From NCBI GenBank assembly GCA_940337035.1, contig CALNHX010003582.1, positions 62,001-126,000 on the forward strand: a stretch of DNA of 64,000 bases, given 5' to 3'. Every line of letters begins with the position of its first letter. Within the stretch, counting starts at the first letter, position 1. The notes beneath the pieces are model-generated. The model had not been told where the DNA came from and did no database searches. It saw only the letters and a list, made by a program, of their open reading frames with translations. The translations under genes were made by a program, and so were the position numbers. Source of the stretch: Agriotes lineatus (Eukaryota > Arthropoda > Insecta > Coleoptera > Elateridae). Positions 55,986 to 64,000 of this stretch are shown here, one piece after another.

Positions 55986-56188
55986 GGAAGTCGTTTGTTA
56001 CTTATTGTAACCTCGTTCCATTTACGTTGCCTTTTCTTTCTTCGAGTTTTGTTAGAAATTGAATTCGTTTCTGTATTTATCTCTTAATCAGATACATATT
56101 CATATATGTTTAATGCTATTGGAATAAAACACTTATTTTTTTTTACTTTTATCATTATTTTGCACTACACGTGAGGGTTCTAGGTAAA

Positions 56189-56311
56189 TTTCTCGAATGC
56201 AATTGCTCGAAAACGAATTGCTCGAAATCAGTTGCTCGAATGTGACTTTTCTCGAATTGCAAGTTTCTCGAAAAGCAATTTCTCGATTATCTGTTGCTCG
56301 AAAAAATAAAG
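56189..56311. repeat. Tandem TTGCTCGAA-type repeats
   Basis: About nine degenerate copies of a 12-14 bp unit with CTCGAA at its core (GAATTGCTCGAA, AAGCAATTTCTCGA and similar). The layout is like the tandem-repeat ends of the MULE at 42000 and the array at 51590, but with a different unit. No inverted partner is visible. Confidence 0.75.
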
Positions 56312-57368
56312 TTGTGAAATAGCCTTAACTCGAATCAGTTAATACCAAGTGCTTGGTAAATTAAATTGGTGGCGCTTGTATTCAAATATGAGCAGTTTAG
56401 TATTAACCTATTACCCCTCCTATACTGGAGAAGTTAGCTGTCCCGTTTGGCGTGTTGGGAATGAAACTATTTCTGGGTATTCACAATTCGCTATCTGGCT
56501 TGCTTTGAAGAGTATCATAATTTTAATTGGTTTAGTGGCTAACAGTGTCTATGTTGTATGTTTTGCATGCACACTTTTTTAGTAGCTATCTGAAAATCGT
56601 ATGCAGTTTCATAGACTAGTTTGTTGAACACCATTTTCTTTATTGAATGTATTGGTTTTTACCGTTTTTAAATTCTTTGTGATATTAATTCTAGTTCTTT
56701 TGTAACATTTTGATTTTTGAATATTTCCCTGTCGTATTCACTTGTTTCTTTCCCGTTTCGCATTTATTGCTATTTTAGCTCTATTTAAAACAGACACATC
56801 TTAATAATATACCTTTTTCACTACCTTCTTTGCAAGTGATGCTTACTGTCAGATTTGAGGGATGTAGGAAAAATTTACAAAAATTGTTACGGTTCCCATG
56901 ACAAAGTACTTACTTCCCTAGAGAAGTAATTTATTTACATCCCGCATTTATTATAACTGACGAGATGCCATGTCTGCTGTTTGGTTAACATGAAGAAAAC
57001 TATTACTCGTACTGTTATCAATTTTTAATCAGACTACAGTCACAAAGCTCATAAAGCAGTACTCGCAATCGTATGCACGCATTTTTTTCCAAGATATTTT
57101 CAGTGCGTTTATGACTGTGAAACAAACCGTCACGGCACTCTAAGCTCCTGAAATAGGTTACTGTAATAATTTTACTCTATTGCCATTTATTTTACGTAAG
57201 AAAATATTGGTAGCGCCTTTTGGGATTTTGTATGTCCACTTTTTTACTTTCTCGCATACGGTAGTATAGAGAAAGTATTGTAATCGTCAAAAAAATCGAC
57301 TTCGAGATTTTGACGAATCTTGAGGTTTTAGACCTCCTAGAGTCCGAAAATAGTACTTTATGTAACTA

Positions 57369-57479
57369 GTCCTCAAAGCAAGGCTTTAGGGGACGAGTCG
57401 TAATGTTTCCGGACAAGGCGGAGCGAAGCGCAGCCGAGTCCGTAATATGAAGATGAGTCCTCTAAAGCCATTTGAGGAC
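57369..57479. repeat. Foldback element inside the hairpin/GT element
   Basis: GTCCTCAAAGCAAGGCTTTA at 57369 pairs with TAAAGCCATTTGAGGAC at 57463-57479. The centre is GC-rich (GGCGGAGCGAAGCGC), with an inner TCCGGAC/GTCCG pair. Confidence 0.8.
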
Positions 57480-57586
57480 GTGTTGCATACAAAGTTTTTT
57501 TGTATTAGCTCTCCAAACATTATAATATGAAGTTTCAATTACCAATAACGCGGCATTATATTAGGAGGCCGCGCGAAGATGTATTT

Positions 57587-57786
57587 TTCGCTCCCCAAAC
57601 TGGTTACTTTGGAAACTGTCTAGGATCCTCAAAATGGCCATTTAGAGGCCTTGTACTTAAAGTCGTCATGGCAACTAATGTTTGAGTCCGCTAAAATGTT
57701 GCCATGACGACTTTAAGTACAAGGCCTCTAAATGGCCATTTTGAGGATCCTAGACAGTTTCCAAAGTAACCAGTTTGGGGAGCGAA
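57587..57786. repeat. Perfect inverted repeat: two 89-bp arms, 22-bp loop
   Basis: 57587-57675 and 57698-57786 are exact reverse complements along all 89 bases. The arms begin TTCGCTCCCCAAACTGG and meet at ATGGCAAC/GTTGCCAT. A diverged trace of the arm start (TTTTTTGTATTAGCTCTCC) lies just upstream at 57495-57513. The region is non-coding. The lack of any mismatch suggests a very recent duplication, gene conversion between the arms, or an assembly artefact. Confidence 0.98.
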
Positions 57787-57811
57787 TACAAAAAAACCAT
57801 TTTTCGGATTA

Positions 57812-57847
<36 letters not shown>

Positions 57848-58000
57848 CACGATAACTTAAAAACGAAATAAGCTAGACCTTTGAAATTATGTACATAGTC
57901 ATTATTCAAAATTTTTAGATTCCTATTAAATTTTGAGCGAAATCGGTTAACCGGAAGTGGCATTTTACCTAAACAGGTAGCGGTATCCATTGAAGTAAAG

Positions 58001-59189
58001 TACCATATTTCTTGCTGATTAGTTTTTTATCGTTATCAGTCTGAATGGCAGAAAATGGAAAACATGTAATATCAAGTCATAATAAATTGAATTTTGTCCC
58101 TGTTCCATAATTACGATTTCATTGTCGATATTATCCTAAATGACTAATTAAAAATCTATGGTAAAAAGTATAAGGAAATATTCTTTGCTGTTACATAATA
58201 CCTAGTAAATCACATTCTGAGCTACCACGGCTTCTCGGAAATTTAAATTCGTGGTATTATGATATACGCCGAGCAATGTCCAGTAATATCTATTTTAAAA
58301 AGCCCGAAGCCCCACCTTTATAAGTCTATATATTGCGAGTCCTGACAACTACTAACTTCGGGCAACAGAAAAAACAAAATTTGGGTCGGTCGCGACCACT
58401 CTAAGCGGACCTCTCCTACGCTCTCTGTAAAGGGTGTTCGGATCGCAGCTAGCGGCCATGTAATTAGGCCCTTGGTTCGCATTCGAATACATAGATCTTC
58501 GCGATCTGGTGATATATGGCGCTCGCGCGTAATTACTAATGTCCGGAAAAGCGATCATTATATCGTACCCCTAAGACTAATGTAATTTGTTAGGCATGAA
58601 ATGGGTAACACATCACTACTTATGCTGATTCCGCTGGAATAAAAAAGCAGGTAGAAGAGCAGCTTTTGCCTTACGTAAAATTAATTTCATTTCGAATGAT
58701 TTAAATTGCAAATCTTTTCGGAGTTAACTATTATTCTAGGTAGCATGTGAATGCACATTACATGAATTTCGAATATTATTTGTGTAATCTTTACATCGAT
58801 TTTAAGGAATGCCGATCATATCAAATTCTTCTGGAGTTTCTTTAGTATACGCACATTTACAGTTCAAACATAAGAAAAACCTTTAGATTTTACATAACGA
58901 ATTGATGCAATTTCAACTCTATGCATCAAAGGGAGATTCAGCAAAAAGTAGCAATTTGTATTTGAAATGTAAGTTTTCAGTAAGAGCTCTGCTGATACAA
59001 TTGCATAAAGATGGAAATGTTATTGAGTTGTACAGTTTGTATTAAATTTAAAATTGAATATTATTGCTACATTTTGTATTTTAATGGTGTGTAAGTGGAC
59101 GTTTTATTGGATTTATGTTATAATATACAATAAAGTGGATTTGTTTCTGGACAATCATCTGGTGGTAACCTGGTAACTTATTTATTCTA
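58001..59189. other. Sequence without recognised genes
   Basis: A less AT-rich patch at about 58370-58560 has an open frame on the minus strand but no motif that I can name. Confidence 0.35.
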
Positions 59190-59465
59190 CAACTTGCGGA
59201 AAAAAGAATATCAACAGGAGAACTACATTTAGCCTCCATTGATCTAGAGAAGGCATATGATACACTACTACGACCAAAACTCTGGGAGGCTCTTAAAATA
59301 CTGAATATTGATGTACAGATTTTAATAATGATTCAAGAACTGTACGAAGGAAGTATAGCCTGTGGCCTGTGTAGACAACTATCAAGCCCAATTAACACCT
59401 CAAAGGGACGAAGGCAAGGATGTTTAAGTTTTTTACTATTAACCTGTATGTGGAGGTGGTTTTAA
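59190..59465 (+). pseudogene. LINE E ORF2, RT fragment, 5' piece
   Basis: The frame reads STGELHLASIDLEKAYDTLL (catalytic aspartate), LWEALKILNIDVQILIMIQE and SKGRRQGCLSFLLLT, an RT palm of the same type as the LINE at 1880-2776. It is cut at about 59465 by the piggyBac remnant and continues at about 61216. The clade is probably R4/RTE-like. Confidence 0.78.
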
Positions 59466-61219
59466 CCTTATGTCTATCAAAAAAAAATACTTGCATGATC
59501 AACATTGGACCCATTACTTTAAAATGAAAGTCAATCAACTTAAAAAGTATATTTACTTCTTATGTACTTATTTTTCATGTAAATAATATAATAAAAACAT
59601 GTTTTTAATGTTTATACTTTGAACGTAGTACAACTGAACATGCCTCGCACATCTAGTTGTACATTTCGCACATCTGGTTCTCGTTTCTCTATTTTTCTTA
59701 TGTAGACAGATGTTGCAACGTGCTTTTTTCTTTGGCTGTTCTTCGTGACTCTCCATACTCCTCAACGGTTCTTGACTACGACCTTTTTATTGCGGAAATT
59801 CTTTCCCAAATTCTATAACTACATTTCTTCTTTATTAAATTTCCACTCGACATTTGTTTTTAGTAACATCCAAAGAATATATGAATTCATTACGCTGATA
59901 TCAATCATACCACCTTTGGTACTGTTGCAGTCCAATATTATTTCAGGTTTCTTCTTCATGCCACAGTTCAATTTGTTATCGTTATGCATGGTACTCAATA
60001 GCGCTTCAATTTGTCATTTCTTTGAGCAATAAGAGATTATTGTTTTGTCGTTCTCGAACCCAAATAATATTGTAAACTGTTGACGATATTTTGGATTTAC
60101 AAAGCGGGAGTTCGGGTTTATTTTTTCTGAGTGTGCCAAATATTGTAATATTTTGAAAGTATTCATTATGTGACGTAAACTATGATTTATTTTCTCGTTT
60201 TCTCTAGTTTTTTATCAATATTCTTACTACAATCTCACCTTCCTTTTTTTCTCATTAATTTCTTACTTTGTGTATACCTCCACCCTCCAACTGCCATGCA
60301 TATGATGTTAACACTATCACATATTACCAATGTCTTTATATCATATTTTTGAGATGTTCAAAGAATGTACTGTTTGCATGGGCACCTTTTGCCTGGAACT
60401 TACTAACTGTTCGTCGACTGCTATAGCCCAGATGGAAATATATGCTTCTTTTAAGTATTTATTCAATAATTCGAAGCATTCTCGTATTGGTTGCAATGTA
60501 TCTGCAGATCTTCTTACGTAAACGTTCCTACCTTCTGCATTTGTCCATTTTATAATAATATGTAACAATGGGTTTCGAAAATAAATCAAAAGAGAAGAAA
60601 TAATCGTGTCCACCTCGATTTGCAAAAGATGTAGCAACTACTCTATTATGTAAAATGTTGTGCTCATGTCGTCTTCCCACTGGTAGTGAAACTGGATTTT
60701 CGTGCCATGTTATTTCACCATTTTTTGGATTACGTGTAGTTTTCATTATCGGATACAGCTAGGCCCAGCTTAAATTTCTTCTAAATTTACTTCAGTGTAA
60801 CTTTACATAGCTTACGTGCAAATGAAATTCATGCAAATTCCACAGCCATGCTATTATAGAGCTCACTAGGGCATTCGCTGGTAAATTTCTAAGTCGGGTA
60901 ATGCCAAATGTCAAAACGCTTGTGCACAAATTCAGGGTATTCCCACAAGAATCTACGTTTCCAAAGGTTTTTTCGTGGAGTGTACAATAAGATCTAACAC
61001 AAAAAAGTCCTCGCCAAAAATATTGCCAGTAATATAAAAAGTTGTGCAACAGTAACATTGAACAGAAAATATGAAAACCAGATGTTTTTTTAATTTATAA
61101 ATACATATAGGGCATAGACAAAATTACCGATTTGTAAGTCAAATAATATAAAATTAATCGAAAGTCAAAACTGATCTAGGGTGTACTGGACCTAAGTGGT
61201 AGACACATAGGGGAACTGA
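59462..61219 (-). mobile_element. piggyBac element remnant inserted in LINE E
   Basis: Coding remnants on the minus strand lie between possible ends TTAACCTTATGTCTATC (59462) and GGTAGACACATAGGGGAAC (to 61219), which are similar when inverted. TTAA is present on the left only; on the right it may have mutated. The LINE E reading resumes directly after the right end. Confidence 0.55.
59568..60760 (-). pseudogene. piggyBac transposase, broken
   Basis: In minus-strand order: TRNPKNGEITWHENPVSLPV (N-terminal part, near 60740), NVYVRRSADTLQPIRECFEL and LLNKYLKEAYISIWAIAVDE with QLVSSRQK (60341-60540). The last includes the segment around the first catalytic aspartate. After a damaged stretch come DCNSTKGG with MNSY (near 59900), in place of the usual D-x-N-x-TKGGVD block. 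The C-terminal cysteine cluster KKKARCNICLHKKNRETRTR with C-x2-C and further Cys ends at 59568. Multiple stops and indels. The family excises and inserts at TTAA. Confidence 0.85.
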
Positions 61220-61620
61220 AAATGGAGCTGCGGAACTATGGGTGTACCCTGTAAAAGCTACCAACTTTTTCCTTGGAATTTCGCTGACGATCAGGTTATT
61301 TTCGCACAGGATTCTTTTGATCTTAAGTTAATAATATAAAATGAAGGTTACATGTAAGATTAGAGTAGACCGAATATTTGGTAGTTAATAGTGAAGGAAG
61401 ATTCGGAGTATTCATTAATGAACAACAAACAGTTAAACAAGCAGACGAATTTAAATGTCTAGCCGCTGTAGTGGATAAAAATGGGCTCGGAGAAAAAGAA
61501 ATTAAACATCTGACACAGAAGGGAAGGAGGAAGGATTACAATCGACTGCCTTAACTCTCTATATCTGGACAGAAATATTTCAAAAGCAACTAAAAAACGT
61601 ATAGTACGATTAATGCTTGA
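61216..61620 (+). pseudogene. LINE E ORF2, RT fragment, 3' piece
   Basis: With frame changes the sequence reads LKMELRNYGC, NFADDQVIFAQDSFDL (catalytic FADD) and YLVVNSEGRFGVFI. It continues with QADEFKCLAAVVDKNG, EKEIKHLTQKGRRK and SKATKKRIVRLM. This is the RT thumb region that follows the 5' piece at 59190-59465. It matches the motif order of the LINE at 1880-2776 (FADDQVIFA, YLGAIIS, EEEIKHRM). Confidence 0.75.
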
Positions 61621-61701
61621 ATCTCAAAAAATGACAAATGAAAATCCAGAAATTCACGTTTTTTGACCAATAAAAAAATATCAGCGGATATATCTTCCTA
61701 G

Positions 61702-61934
61702 GTCCCGGGTGGTGTAGCTTGAACAAGCGTCCACGTTCGATCAGTAGAGTTAAGCAACGCTCTTTCTGTTCAGAACTTGGATGGGAGTTACACGGCTGCT
61801 TGGCTCGGCGCGTCGTGGTACATAATATCATGACAGTCGTTAGTGGGGTTGGAAGTCCCCATAAATGTACAGCGACCCTTATAATTGGGCTAACGGCTGT
61901 TGGCTGAGTACAAAATCAATAAATAAATAAATAG
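61702..61934 (+). mobile_element. 5S rRNA-derived SINE (SINE3 type)
   Basis: The first about 120 bases resemble 5S rRNA. CGTTCGATCAGTAGAGTTAA corresponds to the CCGATC-x-CCGAAGTTAAGCAAC segment, and CAGAACTTGGATGGGAG to the CAGTACTTGGATGGGTGACC segment, i.e. the internal Pol III control regions. A non-5S body follows and a (AAAT)n tail ends it at 61918-61934. An unoccupied relative of the insertion site exists at 63854-63900 (GCGGATATGTCTTCCTAGAA), which fixes the junctions at TAG. The full 5S is not present, so this is not an rRNA gene. Confidence 0.85.
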
Positions 61935-62053
61935 AAGGTATTCAAATAACTATTTTAAACAAATGTAGATTTAGAAAAAATCCAATTGTGCGCTTTGTTG
62001 TCTAATTTACTGAAAGCCATTTTTAAAAATAATTCGGTTTATTGAATTGTCAA

Positions 62054-62273
62054 GGGTAATTCCACAAGCAGTGGATATATTTTTGACAAATATTTTGTGG
62101 TTTCCATGTAAATTATTGCGTTTAAATTTCACGATACAAAATCACATCAAAAATGTCACGAGCCGAAGGCGAGTGACATTTAAATGTGATTTTGTTGAGT
62201 GAAATTTTCAATAATTTCTATGGAAATGGCAAAATATTTAAAAAAAATATATCCACTTCGAGTGGTATTTGGG
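62054..62273. repeat. Foldback element, arms about 100 bp
   Basis: Left sequence with CAGTGGATATATTTTTGAC, TTTAAATTTCAC and AAAATCACAT faces the right side with ATGTGATTTTG, GTGAAATTTT and AAATATATCCACT. The centre is TGTCACGAGCCGAAGGCGAGTGACA, a GC-rich loop. Confidence 0.85.
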
Positions 62274-62647
62274 ACGACTATTTAACATTATTAATACATA
62301 ACGATTAACTTTATTGAAAAATATTCCAACAATTAATATAATTATTCATTCTCAATTAAATTCAGCGGAATACTTCCAAAACACAGCATTTTAAAATATT
62401 TAAAACAAGCCACACAGTTTGTTGGGGTTTAGTGTTACGTAACCTAGCGATATAACTAAGGTCAGAACATCGTTGCTAAGCGATACTTCGCAACAAGGCT
62501 ATTTATTTTTTGAGTACGTACATTGTTTTGTGAATATTTTGCATGGTGCCCAATATTCAGTGATATACTGCTGTTATTGGTTGAAAAAAGCAAATGTCTG
62601 CAATGTGATTGGCTTATATGTTATAGTGTTGAATAGTCTCTCGAATA

Positions 62648-62818
62648 CCATTCTTAGTCAAAGTTAAATGTAATATTTTTGCGGTGGTATCAATACTCAT
62701 GCCCATTGCGCTTAGGATTAGTATTCGTGTTAGCGCACTCGTCCTAATCGTATCGAAACTCAATGGACATTCGTGATACCACCGCAAAAATAGTTGACAT
62801 AACTTTGACTACTCATGG
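62648..62818. mobile_element. Hairpin MITE, copy 2
   Basis: Same arms as the element at 24898-25063: CTTAGTCAAAGTTA at one end, GTGGTATCA, CCATTGCGCTTAGG and a GCGC-containing centre. It is in the opposite orientation. The flanks on both sides also match the flanks of copy 1 (TTGAATAGTCTC and GACTATTCAATTCACC). Confidence 0.88.
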
Positions 62819-62910
62819 CAATATAACTGACTATTCAATTCACCTTTCATCTGTCAAAAAGTGACTAGTTAAAATCCAGAATTTAACGTCTCTTGGCCAA
62901 TTTAAAAAGG

Positions 62911-63152
62911 CTGTAAAATGCTTTACCCAGAACTTCCCTCGTCGACATTGTGTCAATAAATAATTTTAAAAATCAAACTAAGTTAGGAGTAAAAATATCT
63001 TCACGTTTCTAATAAATTAGATAACTTTTCAAATAAAGAAAACGTTACCGGTGGTCAATTCGAACGGCAGGCGGACTGCGTGTGCAGCCCCAACGTTTTG
63101 TGGGATATTGTGAGCGACTGGGCAATTTCTACCTGCGCCACAAAGCACCGAC
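62911..63152 (-). mobile_element. tRNA-derived SINE, minus strand (copy 2)
   Basis: The body 62911-63050 matches 8402-8535 almost base for base outside small indels. The tRNA-like head on the minus strand shows TTTGTGGCGCAGGTAG (A box, about 63129-63144) and CGTTCGAATTGACCACCGG (B-box-like, about 63050-63068). Confidence 0.7.
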
Positions 63153-63394
63153 CTTTTTAATTTCTACGTCGCAGCTATTTTTAGTAACGCGCTAATTTGT
63201 GCCTCCATTTTGTATCGTAAAATATTTATTCTGTATTTATTGGCTCCCATTTTTGGTAACAAGAAAGCCTCCATTATGTACAAATTATTAGTTGTATCTA
63301 TTAATAAGTTAAATGAAAAATAAACAAAATTTTATTTTTTAAGGTACTCACCCTATATATATTTGTCTGAAAATTTCCCGATTTCATTCCAGGT

Positions 63395-63640
63395 ATATAC
63401 CGTGTGTCCACAGGAGGACGCACCATAGGGATAACCAAATAGAATAGAAAGATCGGCTAATGCTGTGATCGCCGGCACGCAAAAACGTTGTTTTCTGGCT
63501 TCTGACTCGCCACTGTATGAAATAATATTGTTATAAATGGTACAAGAAAAGGGACGGTGGTCACAGCACTGGTTGATATTTATATTCTATTAGCATTATC
63601 TTATCTCTATGGTGCGTACTCCTGTGGACACACGGTATAT
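63395..63640. mobile_element. MITE with about 85-bp terminal inverted repeats
   Basis: Left tip ATACCGTGTGTCCACAGGAG and right tip CTCCTGTGGACACACGGTAT are inverted, flanked by TA. Similarity continues inward through ACGCACCATAG, TAATGCTGTGA and CGCCGG/CACCGT. A short non-coding centre lies between. Confidence 0.92.
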
Positions 63641-63689
63641 AATGTGTATGCAAAATATCGTCTTCCTCTGACAAACATTTTTTTAGTTA

Positions 63690-63849
63690 TACCGTCAACA
63701 GATAGACAGACAGGCAGACAAACAGAGGGAGTTGAGAAAATCTGTTTTGCGTCATCTAGGGACCGTGAAACGTGAAGATCTGAAGAAATCTCAGAAGCTG
63801 ATTTTTTCGTGATTGCTATGCTTCCTTCATCTTTCAGACGAGGAAGTAA
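63690..63849. mobile_element. Right end of a hairpin-tipped element (third family member)
   Basis: GACCGTGAAACGTGAAGATC, then GAAATCTCAGAAGCTGATTT and the terminal hairpin CTTCCTTCATCTTTCAGACG to GGAAGTAAAA match the right end at 9540-9634. A run of GACA/GGCA units (about 63702-63722) takes the place of the GT repeat. Confidence 0.8.
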
Positions 63850-63899
63850 AAAATATCAGCGGATATGTCTTCCTAGAAGATGCTCATTGTTCAAGTAAT

Positions 63900-64000
63900 T
63901 ATTTTAAACAATAGTAGTTTGTATATTAAGGCATTGAAGTTTAACTTTTTATCACGAATGTGGATTTACTTGCCGAGGCCCGTATGGCCAAGGTAAATAA
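63900..64000 (-). repeat. Repeat shared with 47740-47838, running off the window
   Basis: The minus strand reads TTATTTACCTTGGCCATACG, GCCTCGGCAAGTAAATCCAC and ATTCGTGATAAAAAGTTAAA, matching the plus strand at about 47740-47838. The element continues beyond the right edge. Confidence 0.8.

Larger units (their letters stand above)
54127..56004 (-). mobile_element. Penelope-like element with inverted flanking segments
   Basis: RT and GIY-YIG coding sequence on the minus strand is bordered by two inverted copies of a 175-240 bp segment (54127-54366 and 55830-56004). Each contains a hammerhead-like core. The left copy has an extra tandem unit of about 66 bp (two GAGCACGGTAACTCAACGTG blocks at 54232 and 54298). 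Such terminal segments with hammerhead motifs are known from Penelope-like retroelements. Here the upstream copy is inverted relative to the coding strand, and joins directly to a truncated RT N-terminus. Confidence 0.88.
57239..58000. mobile_element. Second hairpin-tipped/GT-repeat element, left part, with two hairpins inserted
   Basis: The left tip ACTTTCTC...GAGAAAGTATTGTAATCG forms a hairpin like those of the element at 8659-9634. It continues through AAAAAATCGACTTCGAGATT. After two hairpin structures a GT repeat (57815-57846) follows, then AACTTAAAAACGAAA-type sequence, again as in the first copy. The right end was not found. Confidence 0.65.

Noticed and set aside
54127..56004. LTRs of the Penelope-like element in direct orientation
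   Set aside because: The two terminal segments are inverted relative to each other, so the usual direct layout is not present here.
61702..61820. 5S rRNA gene
   Set aside because: Only parts align, the ends are altered, and a foreign body with an AAAT tail follows.

Overview
This is an AT-rich stretch of animal nuclear DNA, almost certainly from an arthropod and most likely an insect. The evidence is the set of decayed transposable elements: non-LTR retrotransposons (LINEs) of Jockey, RTE and related types, a Penelope-like element, hAT, Tc1/mariner, piggyBac and Mutator-like (MULE) remnants, tRNA- and 5S-derived SINEs, and many short inverted-repeat elements (MITEs). I found no intact host gene, no functional rRNA or tRNA gene, no LTR retrotransposon and no CRISPR or other prokaryotic feature. 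The species cannot be fixed from sequence alone. LAYOUT. 1-3 kb: a hAT transposon remnant interrupted by two LINE insertions. 3-9.6 kb: non-coding DNA with MITEs, a tRNA-derived SINE with an 11-bp target duplication, and an element with hairpin-tipped ends around a long GT repeat. 9.7-16.2 kb: three decayed LINEs on both strands plus foldback elements. 17.3-24.9 kb: the best-preserved block. A Jockey-like LINE (A, minus strand) is split by a second, nearly intact LINE (B, minus strand), and the pair is bracketed by an unusually long direct duplication of about 245 bp. 26.2-29.7 kb: a decayed RTE-like LINE carrying two MITEs. 31.8-34.0 kb: a DNA element with terminal inverted repeats of about 330 bp and a Cys-rich (CXC-like) coding remnant. 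40.6-43.8 kb: two Tc1/mariner remnants, the second holding a foldback MULE, which in turn holds a small hAT element. 44.4-45.6 kb: a decayed DDE transposase. 46.4-48.2 kb: a broken copy of a repeated insect gene of unknown function. 48.8-51.2 kb: another LINE. 54.1-56.0 kb: a Penelope-like element with reverse transcriptase, GIY-YIG nuclease and two hammerhead-ribozyme-like cores on opposite strands. 57.2-58 kb: a second hairpin/GT element containing a 200-bp structure with perfect 89-bp arms. 59.2-61.6 kb: a LINE split by a piggyBac remnant. 61.7-64 kb: a 5S-derived SINE, MITEs and SINE/hairpin-element pieces. HOW IT WORKS TOGETHER. The window is best read as layered insertion history, not as a functional gene cluster. 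Several empty-site or target-duplication comparisons inside the window give the order of events. The LINEs would have supplied reverse transcriptase for the SINEs, while the MITEs depend on transposases that are mostly absent or broken here. Boundaries of decayed elements are approximate; all family calls rest on motif recognition by eye.
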